Origin: Trichoplax adhaerens
Taxonomy: Eukaryota > Placozoa > Uniplacotomia > Trichoplacea > Trichoplacidae
Direction of reading: 5' to 3'
DNA: 64,000 nucleotides
Assembly: GCF_000150275.1 (NCBI RefSeq)
Contig: NW_002060944.1
Coordinates: 6,732,564-6,796,563 of the forward strand
In this document: positions 40,686-54,500 of the stretch, one piece after another
Numbering within the stretch: the first letter of the stretch is position 1
Layout: each line of letters begins with the position of its first letter
The notes under the pieces: model-generated
Told to the model about the DNA's origin: nothing
Databases searched by the model: none
What the model saw: the letters and a program-made list of their open reading frames with translations, nothing else
Position numbers and translations under genes: made by a program

Positions 40686-41290
40686 AAAAATTGCTATAGT
40701 TTAACTTAAAGTAAAGAGTTACTCTTACATCATAGGATATTCCAAGTAGGTTTATGAGCTTGTAGTAGTAGTATTAACGATTCTTGATAGGAATGAAATT
40801 AGTATATCAAGATAGTAGCAGTTCTAATCAAGTAGTTTAACTTAAAGAAAAAAGTTGTGCTTACATCATAAGAAATTCCAACCAGGCTGCGATCTTGTAG
40901 TTATCATGATGACGAATTTTGATAGAAATAAAATCAGAATATCAAAGATAGTAACAGTTCTAGTCAAGTATTTGAACTTGAAAAAGTAGAATGAAATTTT
41001 ATAGTAACAACTACAGTTGTTTGACTTAAAATTAAGGGTTGCACCTACGTTGTAGAAAATCCCAACTAGACTACGAGTTTGTAGTTTTAGTGATAAAATA
41101 AAACTAGAATATCAAGATAGCAACAGTTCTAGTCAAGTAATTTAACTTAAATAAATAGTTGCGCTTACATTGTAGGATATTATCACTAAGCTAGGAGCTT
41201 ATAATTATAGTAATGATTAATTTTGTTAGAAGTAAAGTTAGAGTACCAAGATAATAACAGTTCAAGTCAGGCATTTAAATTTGAAAGAAA
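40686..41290. repeat. ~125-bp tandem array, four to five copies
   Basis: CTTACATCATAGGATATTCCAA-like blocks recur near 40734, 40860, 41044 and 41164. Each is followed by GAGCTTGTAGTTxTAGTGATGA-, ATCAAGATAGTAACAGTTCTAGTCAAG- and TTTAACTTAAA-like blocks. The third interval is longer, carrying about 50 bp extra. Confidence 0.83.
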
Positions 41291-42925
41291 TCACTTAGCT
41301 TATCAAAGAGAAGGTGGAGAAGGAAGGCCGTCAAAATCATAATTTTAACGATGCTATATATCAGTATTAGTATAGAGATGTAAATGCCACGGTAATAAAT
41401 GTACTTATATGGAGAAAATTTGAACACGAAATTAATACCATAATTAGTAGTTTGAAATGCAACTGTGGTGCAGTAAAAAGATTACAGAAAGATTTTAAAA
41501 ATATAAGTATGGAAGAATTAGGAAAACGTGTAAAGCAAATATAGATACCACGTCAGAATCTTTTATAGACTATCGGTTGGATATCCCCTAGCAATGGAGT
41601 AATAGCAAATTCATTATATCGATTACAGAAGAAACAGAGCTTAAAAAACTATGTATCATATTAGTGGGTATCAGATTATTCCAATCTATCATATTTCATT
41701 AACTATAAATCAATATTAATGTTGGTCTTGCAATAATTATCTAGTTTCACTTTTAAGTTTATCCTTGCGCGTACGTGAAGTAGGCAATTAAACCATAAAA
41801 AATTGATGTACTCATTTACTTTACTGCAAGATTTTATTCCTCTATTTATTATCAAGCCCTCTTGAGGTATAGAAGTGAATGCAATATAAAGTATTTAGCA
41901 CTTTTTCTGTTTTCCCTTAAGTGTATATTCTTATACAGAAGAACACAGATTCAAAGTTGCTCATTTTTATAACGTTATTTTTAATGTCATTACAGTAATA
42001 ATTCTAGGAACTACTGAAAATCGCTAAAAATAACAAGAGTAGTTAGGGTAGTTCAATCATAAAAGAAAATTATATATAAACATCAGTATCGTATAATTCC
42101 GTTGTCGAAATTGAGAAAAGTGATAAAGTTAAGCTAGGAATTGATGAGTTCTCAAGCGCATAATTTATTGAAGACAATAACTTAGGGAGAGAAAAATAAT
42201 TGAATTAATTGCACTTGGACAGATACTGAGAGACAAACAAGAGACAAAAAACTGGGGCTCTAGGCCTCTAACTGTAAGATTATGTATTAACAAATTATAG
42301 TTCATCAGTTGTCATAACTTCCATTTATTTAAAGCTGTCTAATTCTGAACACCCGTCTCACTTACGAGTAAAATAATAGCTAAAATAAGAATATTCTTGA
42401 TTTTGGTAACTTATTTATTAGAGGAGTCCCTATACTAGTTCTGTTTATTATTAGAGTTACCACTTCGATTTCGAAATATTAAACTTTCTAGAAATGACTC
42501 ATGTCCCCTCATTTTTAAATTCTGCAAGAACGTAAAATTAAATCTATAAAATGATGGCTTAAGATTAGAAGGAAGTGCTTATGTAAGAAACAAATTAGTA
42601 ACGGTAGTTTTTAGATTCTATATACGAAATATTAATGTGAGTCATGAGAAATCAAAACGCTTACAATTCCATATGGCCACTAGTTACCTAAAATTATTAC
42701 AATACTAAATCAAATAACTTGACTATAACAACAAATCAATCAAAACAAATATCTAGTTGCCTTTCAGTATCCTCAGAAAATATTGAATAGCCGTATATAC
42801 GCCATATCTGAGGAAATGATTCTCTGAATTACGCGATAAAAGTTGTGAAGAGAAGCTTATTAAGCGAATGATAGAGCAGGTATCAAGGATAGTCGTTAAT
42901 GACTGTAAACGATCGTTCTTGTTCC
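41291..42925. other. Gene-desert segment, no supported gene
   Basis: AT-rich sequence with no exon-like frame, no RNA gene and no clear repeat on reading. Confidence 0.45.
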
Positions 42926-43175
42926 AATAATTACAGAGTATAGCCTATGATATTCTAATTGACTTTAGTCATAATGCAAAAATTTAAGCTCTATGACTAT
43001 TGCTCAAACTGCTATTAATTAACAATTATGTGCAGATAATTTATTAAGGCTGTATCAATATATTATTGACTTTGGTTATCATGCTATAACCGAAGCTCTA
43101 TGACCATTAATTAAACTGCTATTGATCAATAATTTTGCGCTGATAGTTTATTAAGGCTGTATTGGCATACTATTT
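42926..43175. repeat. Two-copy ~111-bp direct repeat
   Basis: TTGACTTTAGTCATAATGC (42958) and TTGACTTTGGTTATCATGC (43069) mark two copies. Both continue AAGCTCTATGACxATTxxTxAAACTGCTATT and TTTATTAAGGCTGTAT in the same order. Confidence 0.85.
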
Positions 43176-46100
43176 ACAAATCGATCCTATCTTATAAATC
43201 ATCTAACGGCAAAATACGATACTTTGTTATACTTTAATAATAAGTTATTATAATAGAATATTAGCTGATGGTGAGCTACAAAATACTGATTGAATAAATA
43301 CAGGGTAGCATTCAAATTCATGAATAAAAATTTCAATCACCTAATAGAAGTATTATAATTTTTTCTTATTCAGAAATCCCACTTTTAGAACTATTATATA
43401 TGAAATTAACAAACCCGTTAAAATTTTACTCAATAATTTATCATTGTATGCAATACGTCTACATTAAAACCAAGGACCAGTTTTGATACTTCATTTGTCA
43501 AAGATATTTAAGAGTCTCTGTTGACTTTTAAATCAAAATTTAACCTAACCTAGTGTAAAATTAATCGCATCTTCATTATATCTTTCCAATAAATTATTAA
43601 TATTCTAAAACGAATGACATAGCTGGATGGTCAACGTGACTAACCGATAAATCATTTTTATCCAATTCGCACAAAATGATCTATATCCACTGAGAATTGA
43701 AAATTTTGCAATGGCTTGAAATTTGATAATTTCTAATCTTTTTGGGTAAAAGTAGATTGCATAAATTATATCAGTTTCATGGAAGATTTCATACTTCCAT
43801 AAAATGTTCTTAACAATTCTGAAAGGTTTTACTTAAAATAGATCTTGAAAAAGATTAAGTTAAGCTATATTAAAAAAGCAATTAAATTATTCATTACATG
43901 TTGTAGAGATTAATATTATTTAGATCTAAAAAAGTCTTAAGCATCTTACATAGACCCTCTAATAGTTATCACGAAAAGATTTGGCCATTTTTCATTCACT
44001 AATATGAGTAATTCTAACTAGAATAGACATAAAATTGGCTTTGTAAAAGCTCAAACTTAATTAATCTGTTTTAAAGTCTACTTTATAATTATGGATAGCT
44101 AATAACATGGAACAACCGTTTAGTTGTACAAGCCTATTCAACTATTGCGATAGGAAGTGATCTATTAGTGATTAGGTATCGTTACTATTAATTAGATATA
44201 CTGTATTTGTAGTCTCTTTAACCATATCCCATCGGCTTTTCTATTATATAGGTAGTATAATCCCTTGAACTATCTTTTAGAGTATACTTGTTTACAGCTA
44301 ATTTCGATCTTCTATTATACTATAAAATAATAACCAGTCAATCAGTCCATAATATCATGTGACGACAATGTAATCCTTGAATTCATCAAAAATTAACTAT
44401 CATAGAATTAAAAATAGATGATAAATGTGATTAAGATATTAATTAATCATAATAAACATGTTTGAAATCAGTCAATTGATCGCAACGAATTCAATAGTAA
44501 CATTGCAGTTCGTTTTAACTATCAGGAAATGAAGATAATTCTATTTGCAGATTTCTATATGATATACTTTATAAAGTCTAGGTCTATCATAGCAACGCAA
44601 TTTTGTTATAAATTGGATGATAAAAAATACTCTACAACCAGTACTACATGGCATTAAAGATATACCTCGATAACTCTGTAGATGCTATAAAGTTACAAGT
44701 AATAAAACTTGCGAGGATGCAATTGATTTGGTAAATCAAATTATCTTAAAACATGCTGACACGTTAATAGAACAGTAAAAATTGATCTCATAAAGGACCT
44801 ATCAGATAGTGTCGTATAAATTACGAATAATAATGATAGTAGCACTACAGTTAGCTTAAAATGTAATAGTCTCCAAAATTATCTTAAGATTAATACCAGT
44901 AGCGAAGATTCATTATAAGAAGAAAACTATATATTATCAATTAGAGTGAAATTAATGATTATAACAAATTGATAGTTCATCTCAAGATATCAAAGTATTG
45001 CTAGAATTTGTAATAATTATAGGCTGTAATTTTAACGATCTGTCACTAGTAAAATTAATTATGTTTGTTGCGGTAGGGTAGCAAAGATCCATTAAAAAGA
45101 TGTAAATTAATTGAAAATAATAACTTAGACATTTAAAATTATTGACTAGACAAGGTCTATTATTTTGGTTATAACTTATCCTATCTAGAATTGACTTATA
45201 CTACGGCATTGAAGTTGTTATTATTGATACAGACAACCAGTATCGTGATTTTTAGCAATTCGTTAAGCACAAAATTCGAGGTAAATCTTTTAGATATGAA
45301 GAGAGAGAACATGAACTATTCAATGGCCCATGACTGAGTTTAAAAAGATTGTCTAAATATTAGGATATTTACTTTTCTAGTGATTTCTTATATTTAGGCG
45401 TTATCTGATACTTTAATATAATCAAGCAAATGCTAAATTGATATCGCTAAAATGATAAAAGTGATCAGTAATAATCATCTTCAAAGTACTACAATGATGT
45501 CAGCAATTTGCAAATGGACTTGATTATCACATGACAATATTATGAATCTTCTAGTCTTTCCACCCTTTTTTATCCCAAAGGATATAATCTAGCTGTGATG
45601 TATGATCTATTCCCAACAGAAAGTTAGTATTCAATCTATGTTTGTTGATAAATTAAATTGATTATATGGAGGTACGCTAGCAACAAGACTTGAATATAAT
45701 CTAATTCTCTGCGGGGATGTATCCTAAACTTTACATAATATATGGACCACACCTACCATCTTGTTGACGATATTGATTACTTGTATCGGCAATATCTATC
45801 ATTTATACATTATAGAATTATTAATCTCGATTTAATCACGTTTATAATTCAAGCATGGGAGATAGTATTTATAAACTAAATCTATCTGTTGAAATAATAT
45901 AATAGAAAGAATCTTGACTCGATCATCTTCATTATGCCAGACTGAAATTTAGTTCTGCCAATCGAATCAATCAATCAACTATCCGGAGGCAGAACGTCAA
46001 AAAATCACCATTGATTTGATCATGTTTATAATTTATGTTTGATAGTTTGTACTATCAATCATATCATTCTTGATTTGATTAAGGTTATAGTGAAGTGAAT

Positions 46101-48315
46101 AAATTAATCGATTTACAACAGTATCCTCAATATATTTACCTATTATGAAGCCCAGATCCGCAAGTTATCTTGTAAATTTATTTGTGAAATTTTACGAATA
46201 AATTGTAATACTAGTAATTTTTAAATTATCTATGACTCATTGACCCGTGCTCTTCTCAAATAGCAAGCAGTAGGGGAGTGCTAGTAATTAATCTTCAACG
46301 TGGCAATGTTCGTCATATTTAAAACAGAATATGGTCTCACGCCGCGGTTAAACAAAAGCCTATAGAACTATTTTTAAGGCGGTTAGAGAAGAATTTAAAT
46401 TCAGCAAAAGTAGCTGAATAGTTTTAAAAGTTTGCCGATGCTAATTTAAGAGGTTCATTAAGTTCGAAGCTAGAGTCTCTAGTTTTTATTCTACCTGATT
46501 CTATGTTAAAAGGTAAAAACTTCTTACTGATATCAATAATCAGGCAGTGGTACACTAAAAAATACTATAAGTACACTTCTGTTACGTAAATTGGTTGACT
46601 AAGTACTGATGACTGTTTGATGGCAATGTTAGTAATATTTTTTAGGATATAATAAAAAAACTGCATATTTAAAAATCTACTACATGAATGATTAACAGAT
46701 CTTTAAAGTAAAATGTTATTGTACAGTCATAAACTTATAACTACTATGCTAAAAGAGTAGATATTCGTATTATAACAACTATAGTGATAAAATGATAGCT
46801 ATCTTGCTATATACCGTACTTCCCAAGATTAATTAAATGTAATTTGAAATTAAATTCAAGATCTAATGCATTTGCTGCTGCTGTAGCTTTCGGTCAATTT
46901 ACAGTTTTCGTCTCCATTTTAGATACACAACTCTAACTAAAGTGGAACTAATAATCGTTAAGCTAGAAGAACAATTAAAAAAAGACTAAATTAATCTTGA
47001 AATCAATGACTTAAAAAACTTAAAATAGAAACGTTATTTCACTGATATTCTAATTCTAGCCTTAACCTTGACGGTAATCTTAATTTTTTACCTAATTTAT
47101 CACAATTTTTAACCCTAACTTTATTACCTCCAATTTAATGACAACATTAGTGACGCAATGAATAGAAATTAAGGTATTATCGTATCTAATTGATTTTTTT
47201 TGTATTTATGACCTTAGCGTTGGTTTTAATACTTGACAGCAAAGTATACTTCCATTTAAATAAACCTTTATCTACGGTTATGACGTTAATTTATTTACTA
47301 AGCATTCCTACTGTCTCTTTACCAATTATTCTGTCACAGCCGGATTTGGATAAAGTTGTATTGCTCCTGACCACTGACAGATACTGAGTTAAACAGAGTA
47401 GAGCAAAATTGTAATTTTCTGTCATTAGTCAGCTCTTTTAATTCTTTTAAACCGTTTTTGATTCCTTGACTACCTACCATTTCTTAATCCATTACGAAAT
47501 TAAACTCTTAAAATACGTACATCAATCAATAAGTATTATTACGGACAAATGCCGTATCTCTGTTTACATGTAGAATGCTAGATAAACTGGAATCATTTCA
47601 TTAAGAAGTCCATTGCATAAGCACGCCAAGATAAGAAACAACCCAAAGAGCGATACTGAGAGTACTTACGATTCTAATTATCAAAGGTGGGATAATTTTA
47701 TTGAACGCCAAAAATCGATATTAGGAAGAAAGTGACGAAGCAAACAGAAAAACTAAATTAAAATAAGTAGTTTTAACTCAAGAGTTAATTTTTTCTTTTT
47801 TAATTGATAAGTATAAATAATCTACATCACAATATGTTTGATAGTACACACATTTTCTGTTTTAATAGTAAAATATATAAAATGACTTAGCACAGGATAT
47901 CTTAATGTACTCTGGACTACTCTGACTTTAAAAATAATTATGCTGATTAGAACCAAGAGGTGATGCCGTGGGCATAATTATTTTATATTGATTTTCTCAC
48001 GTAAAGGTGTCCTTCCATTAAGTTACCGATTGAATTGTCGATAAACCATTCATTAGTCTTGATGCAAGTCTTTAGGCTCGACGCCTTATTAAGATATAAT
48101 TTATTGACTTGATAGATTTCATCCTTATGATTAAAGCATAAAAATTTTCGATATCGATACCAGTTAAATTGTGCCAATTTTTTTACTACATTATTACATT
48201 AGAGCCGTAATTAAGAGAAATGAGAAGGAAAAGAAGTGATCAAACTTCAGAAACTTTTGATGAGAATTTTTTTACTTTTATTCTAGATTATTAATAAGCT
48301 TTATATCGCAATTTG
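43176..48315. other. Upstream region of the calcium channel gene
   Basis: The channel promoter and any leader exons must lie in or beyond this interval, but I cannot place them. There is a faint direct repeat of TTGATTTGATCATGTTTATAATT type (45829 and 46009). The hydrophobic 65-codon frame at 47190-47387 has no recognisable family. I see no conserved exon. Confidence 0.45.
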
Positions 48316-48441
48316 ATGTTTTATTCAAGTCATGCAAATAAAATGGATATTTCGTTCGCTATCATTGCCTTCACTTATAATATGACATTGCTCTCTATTC
48401 TATCAGCTAATTGGAATCTTGTATTATTACTTCTAGTTGAT

Positions 48442-51400
48442 ATGTCATCGAATGGCCATCGCTGTCATCAAAGGTTTGCTGCATCAAGTAGCTATCAATC
48501 TGATCAACCCTCTCATCATGCCATAGATAGGAATAAACATCAGGATTTGCCTTATCATGGAAAAGCTAAATCACCTGATTTATTATCACCAATATCAGCC
48601 CATGATCGATATCAACAAGGCCGCCAACAACAAGATAGAACAAATCAAAACTATAAAGCAGATAATTATCGACAACCTCACGATGTAATTAGAGAATTTC
48701 AATCAGAACAACAGATTAATAGTAACGATGATGCCGATATTGATGATGAAATTCATCCAGTTGTATGCTGGTATTTACATAAAGACGAATGGCCAAGGAA
48801 ATATTTTGTTAAACTATCCCAATGGAGATATCCTTTCATAGATGGATTTAATATTATCAAGTAGTTAGATAGAATTCGGTCTTTAATTAACCTTGATTAT
48901 ATCTAGCTCTCTCATTTCTGCAAGTAGCCACTTTATACGCGTACCCTTCATTAGTTTACCAGTCTTTAAAATTATCTACAATACAGAATGACCTAACTAT
49001 AAAGATTGGTCATAATTATACTGTACCTTAATAATGACGACTAGTTCATCAAAATTGCAAATCATGTAATACGTATCATCTAATATATATTGAATTTATA
49101 GTATTTATATGCGTAGCATAATTATTAACTTTTATTTATTTTTATATCCTCATTCTAAAAGTATTGGCCTTAACTTTTGCTTTCTCACATGGTTCGAGCG
49201 AATTACAATCATCGTTATCTTAATTAACTGCGTTACTTTAGGCTCTTATAATCCAGCTGGTCAATTTAAAAATAATACTTGCGTGGATAGCACATGTCAA
49301 ATAACGAGTGTGGTCGACAATATTATATTTGGTTATTTTGTAGTAGAAATGATTATCAAAATGGTCGCTTTAGGTGTTTTTGGTAAATATGCCTATTTTT
49401 CAAGTGGCTGGAATCGATTAGATTTTATAATTGTCTTAACTGGGTAAGTTAGTCAAGTTTACAAGTGCGGCTAAGCATGACTAGAATATAGGGCACAGTA
49501 AAATATAAATACTCAATACTATATGCTTATCTTACCTATAATGAGATCTACACCCTATCTATCTTGATAACTGATGATCTAAATAAATTCTGCAAAGCTT
49601 ATTGCTAGCAATATAACGTAGAATCTCATGAAAAGTGAGATATTATTGTGATTAATGCATCAAAATTCTTGCCATAATTTCTAGATGCCTGGAATATTTA
49701 ATTAATGAAGGAGAGTTTTTAACGATTATACGTACAGTCCGCGTTTTAAGACCACTAAGAGCAATTAATCGCGTTCCGAGTAAGTAATTTTATTCTATTA
49801 ACCATATAGCAAATACATTGTTTCTATCAGGGCAATAAAATTATCAATCTAATGAACGATGACTTGGGTTGGAAATTCGATGACATTGAGTAAAGCGTAT
49901 CCATGCAATCCTAGTTAATATCAAATTTTTTTCCATCTTTCAATTTATAGGCATGCGGTTATTGGTTAATCTCTTACTAGATACTTTACCATTACTTGGC
50001 AATGTTTTAATGTTATGCTTCATAGTATTTTCTATATTTGGTATCGTTGGTGTTCAATTATGGAAAGGTATTCTGCGTAGCCGATGCACTTTACAACAGA
50101 ATATCACTGCGCCACCAGGGTAAGGTCTTGCAAGTATCATAGTACTACCTTTACCGCTATATGTCAGTAACGAGTTAAAACTATCTCTCTGTATTCTTCT
50201 ATTTCCTTTCCCAATCTCTTGTATTTTAGACTTATTCTATATTTATTTTACGTATTTCGATGCATGTAATTATAAAGATCAGTAACTTTAAATTAGATTT
50301 AATGTTAGAGCTAGTTGAATGTATTAGTTATAGCTGAAATTATATACTATAGGTGTGAGTATTTTAAATTAACGATGACTTTTTTATCATTACCTAGCAT
50401 CTTTTTATATCGATACTATTTACCGAGCTACGAAGATCCTGACTATGTTTGCAGCTTACCTGAGTATAATGGGATCCATCACTGTAGAGATCTAACATTA
50501 TCCAACCTAACGTTAGACTTAACATGCAAAATAACAAACCAAACATTAGCCAGTCAGTATGGGGACGGAACATGTACAGAATATCTTCAGTTCTACGATA
50601 CATGTAGTACCAGCGGACCAAATATATTCTACGATAATATTTCATTTGACAACTTCGCTATGGCATTTATAGCAATATTTCAGGTAGAATCTTTCAGTAT
50701 TTGAAACTAAAGTTGAATATACACTTTAGATATAATGATCGTCGAAAAATGTTGCATCAAGGATCTAGATGTAGATTCAGTATTCATACCTGTAGATTTA
50801 TGAATATGTGCTTATAGTGAATGATCATGCAGTTCTATTTGCACGTAATAAATGTGATGAAAAATAATATTATAATATATTATAAATACATTGTATTTAG
50901 ACTTGATAAAATATGATCAAAGTTCAGATCAGAACATCATATAAAATGTAAATAATGGGCAAATAATTGTTGTATATTATCCATGGCTAGGTAATTACGT
51001 TAGAAGCATGGGTAGATATCATGTATGCCATTCAAGATGGACATGCTTCCATAGATTGGATCTATTTTGTAATTTTAATATTGGTAAGCAAATTTTAAAT
51101 TCAAAAATTAATTTGTTACACGATAACCTTAGGTACCTATTAATGGAGTACATCAGGTTGCATATATGAATATAGATTTATTTATGTATATAATCCATGC
51201 TATTAGTTAGAATATAGAACCTTAGCCGTCAATGCATACTAAATCACTAATATTCTTTGTTATTAAATACAGATTGGTTCCCTCTTTTTACTCAATTTTA
51301 CATTGGTGGTTATGGCTACGCAATTTTCTGAAACTAAACGTAGAGTTACTAAAAAAGCAAGAAATAGCCCATCTGCTATAAGATCTCGTCGTGGCTCATT

Positions 51401-51526
51401 TAGCACATTGTCTAGCAGCGCCGAATCGCGGACATGCTATAATGAAACAATTCGTTTAATACGCCGCATAATACTATACATAGCATATTTGATCCAGCAA
51501 TTCTATAGTCGATGTTTAAAAAAAAT
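48442..51526 (+). other. Cav3 N-terminus, domain I and gating brake (exons 1-7)
   Basis: Exon 1 encodes a polar, Q/H/D-rich cytosolic N-terminus ending in [14 protein letters not shown], the family block before IS1. Exon 2 carries IS1 to IS3 ([47 protein letters not shown]). Exon 3 holds S4 with four or five regularly spaced arginines ([14 protein letters not shown]). Exon 4 is S5 ([20 protein letters not shown]). Exon 5 is the cysteine-rich extracellular loop and exon 6 the filter TLEAW and early S6. Exon 7 completes S6 ([19 protein letters not shown]) and starts the I-II linker, where [17 protein letters not shown] matches the T-type gating brake. Confidence 0.93.
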
Positions 51527-54500
51527 GTAAGTACTGTTATAAAACTGATAGGGTAAGCTACTAAAAAAATAAATGTAGCTATTTCGGTGTAGTAAATAAA
51601 TTCTGAAGCTAAAATCTTGTGCTAAAAACTTGTCAATAAGTTTCTTTATGTAGTCTAAACTAACCAAATTGCGACTTTACAATGAAGTTTAAAGTACTAT
51701 AATCGTAGGATTAAGACCTTATCACACAGTAATAGAACGATATAATCCTGTAACAACGATATAATAATCCTTATTTCTATCCCTATTTATGATAGCTGGA
51801 ACCGTTTATACAATCGATGTCTAATATGTAAAAGGAAATGGAGCTCTCGCCATCAACGTTCAACCTCTATGAGTGAAAGCCGCGTTAATGGAAATGCTAA
51901 ATTTACTTCTGATGATCAGCGATTAGATCGCTTGCATCAAAATTTCTTTCTGCCTGATATAGACGGATCATGTTTATCTGATGGTACTGAAAGATCAACA
52001 TATTTAGCATTTCGATTAGATAATTGGCGTCAACGATCTTACTCTCAGAATACTACTACAACCAGCCAAATCTATCAGGAATCAGCACTTCGTGATCGAT
52101 TAGGAAAGCGTAATGGTGATCTTGCAATCAATAATTCGCTATACGATGGAACAACTGATAATGACGGCGATACACCTATCCATCCGTTAGAAAGTAATAC
52201 CGAATTACAATTATTCAATTTTCAACTCCGTCATCAACCGGATGGTGTAAGTTTGACTACCGATCTATCCAATAAACTTACCAATTATCAAAAATTAAAG
52301 CAGCGGATCCGACGACTTCGAGTTCGCTGTTGTATATTCACAAAGAGTCAAAAATTTTCTTTAATCGTTTTATTTGCAATTCTCGCCAACACGATTGTAA
52401 TGGCTATTGAGCATCATAATCAGGTAAAATCAATTTTAACAATGTATAATGCAGTTGTAAATTCTTTCGTTACATATATGCACAAGCACAAATTTAATAA
52501 GGCCTCCAGTAAATTAATCTTATAAAAGCGCTTAGCAATAAATTTTAAATTGGAGAAGAGGCGATGACTAAGTATATAGTTACAGTTCACTTCGTCCTAC
52601 TATTAAATATTCAAAATCGTTATTATCCTACTGTACTATAAAATTACAGTTATCGTGATAACTGACAACGAATAATATGCTATAAGGGTAGGAGATATAG
52701 AAATGATATTAGAATTTATTTTTTATATACGGACATATTCGTGCGTCTGAATATCTTGATTATACTAATTCCTATTGTATTATAACATTAAAATCTTAAG
52801 CCCACGTATCAAATCCAAGCCTTGGAAGTTTGCAATATCATTTTTACGATATTCTTTACCCTGGAAATGGTATTTAAGCTCTTCGCGCTGGGCTTACTAC
52901 ACTACGCTAAAGATAGTTTTAACGTTTTCGATGCCATCATTGTCATAGTTAGGTGAGAATTATAATAGAAAATTAGCATTATCAGCTTAAAATCTATAAG
53001 TCAGATGAATCTATATACTCGATACATCATAATTTAATAGATACATTTTAGTTCTACTACATAAATATGGTGCTATTGCAGATCGAATGATGATAATATA
53101 GTCAGCAAGTTAAAATAATTCGGTAGTCAGTTTCAAAGCAATATTGACCATTTTAAATAGTAGAGATCACTAGCTTTTTACTTTATAAGTAGAAAGCGTA
53201 TGGACTATCTTAATGACTAGAAGATTCACATGATACTTAACAATGCGCGTCTAATGATAAACTAGAATTAATATCAATCTAACCGTTTACCTAAGTGAAA
53301 TTCTTAATCTTTATATCCACACTATACTTTAATTATAGTGCCAATGATCATGAATCAAATAATATGTTAAATCATTCGATGCGTACAATTAAAAGTAAAT
53401 TTTGCAAGTTAAAAATGATAGAGATTGTTAGCTCATTAATTTATATGTGATGAATTACTTAGTAATGTATTGGCCGAAACAAGAGCTAAGAGTGATCGTA
53501 TTTAATTTTAATTTAGAGGTGTTTTAAATTACATGCGGTACCATAATTATAAAAGTAATGTTTACTTTTATTTCCTGGCTCTCTAACTGGACCATAAAGA
53601 TTAATATTTTTGTATTTGTGTCGTTTTAATCTTTGTTAGCCTTGTTGAAATTGCTACTGATGGCAAGGGATTATCTGTTCTACGATCTTTCCGATTATTG
53701 AGAATCTTTAAGATTGTTCGCTTTCTGCCAACACTACAACGTCAAATGATGGTCATGGCGCAAACATTCGATAATGTTGTCATCTTTCTTGGATTACTAT
53801 TCCTATTTATGTTCACTTTCAGCATATTAGGAATGCATCTTTTCGGTAATCGATTCTGCTTAGCACGCGTAAAGGATGGCCCAGTCGTTTGTTCGCGTAA
53901 AAATTTCGATAGTTTACTATGGGCATTTGTAACGGTCTTTCAGGTTAGCAATCTACACTATTAGTACATTAAATCGTAGTAATTTTATCTCGTAATTAAT
54001 TATTAAATAAAAAGCTTTTTTTCTTCAAACTATGCATATTACTTGCATATATAAAATTAGATTTTAACACAAGAAGATTGGAACGTCGTCATGTATGATG
54101 GGATGTTAGCTCGTGGTAAATGGGCTGCAATTTACTTCCTAGCTTTGGTCACATTAGGCAATTATGTGCTACTTAATCTATTGGTTGCTATATTAGTTAA
54201 CGGTTTCCAAGAGCAGGAGAAGGTATAATACATATATCAATATTTCTGGTTATAGCTGATATGCTTTTCAAATATTATCATGTTTCCAAGACATTCTTCA
54301 TATTAACTACTGTAGCTATATACCGCATTTATTGACTAATCTAAAGGAACATAATGCTGTAGACTGCTTAAATTTATATATATATATATATATATATATA
54401 GCCAGCTATTCATACTAGTCTAGTCCTCAAATCCAGAAAAGCCTAATAATATACGCTAATAATATTCTATTAAAATTAAAATTAATCAAGGACGAAAAGA

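Noticed and set aside
8855-43175. CRISPR-like repeat arrays
   Set aside because: The repeats are long, contiguous and diverged, with no short conserved repeat and spacer pattern, and the window is clearly animal-type DNA.
47190-47387. Hydrophobic 65-codon frame about 1 kb before the channel gene
   Set aside because: It does not match any Cav N-terminal sequence and has no phase-compatible link to exon 1.
48316-48441. N-terminal extension of Cav3 from ATG 48316 or 48343
   Set aside because: The frame is open, but the added 42 or 33 residues include hydrophobic stretches not expected at the cytosolic N-terminus of this family. ATG 48343 has a good context, so this is a preference, not a proof.
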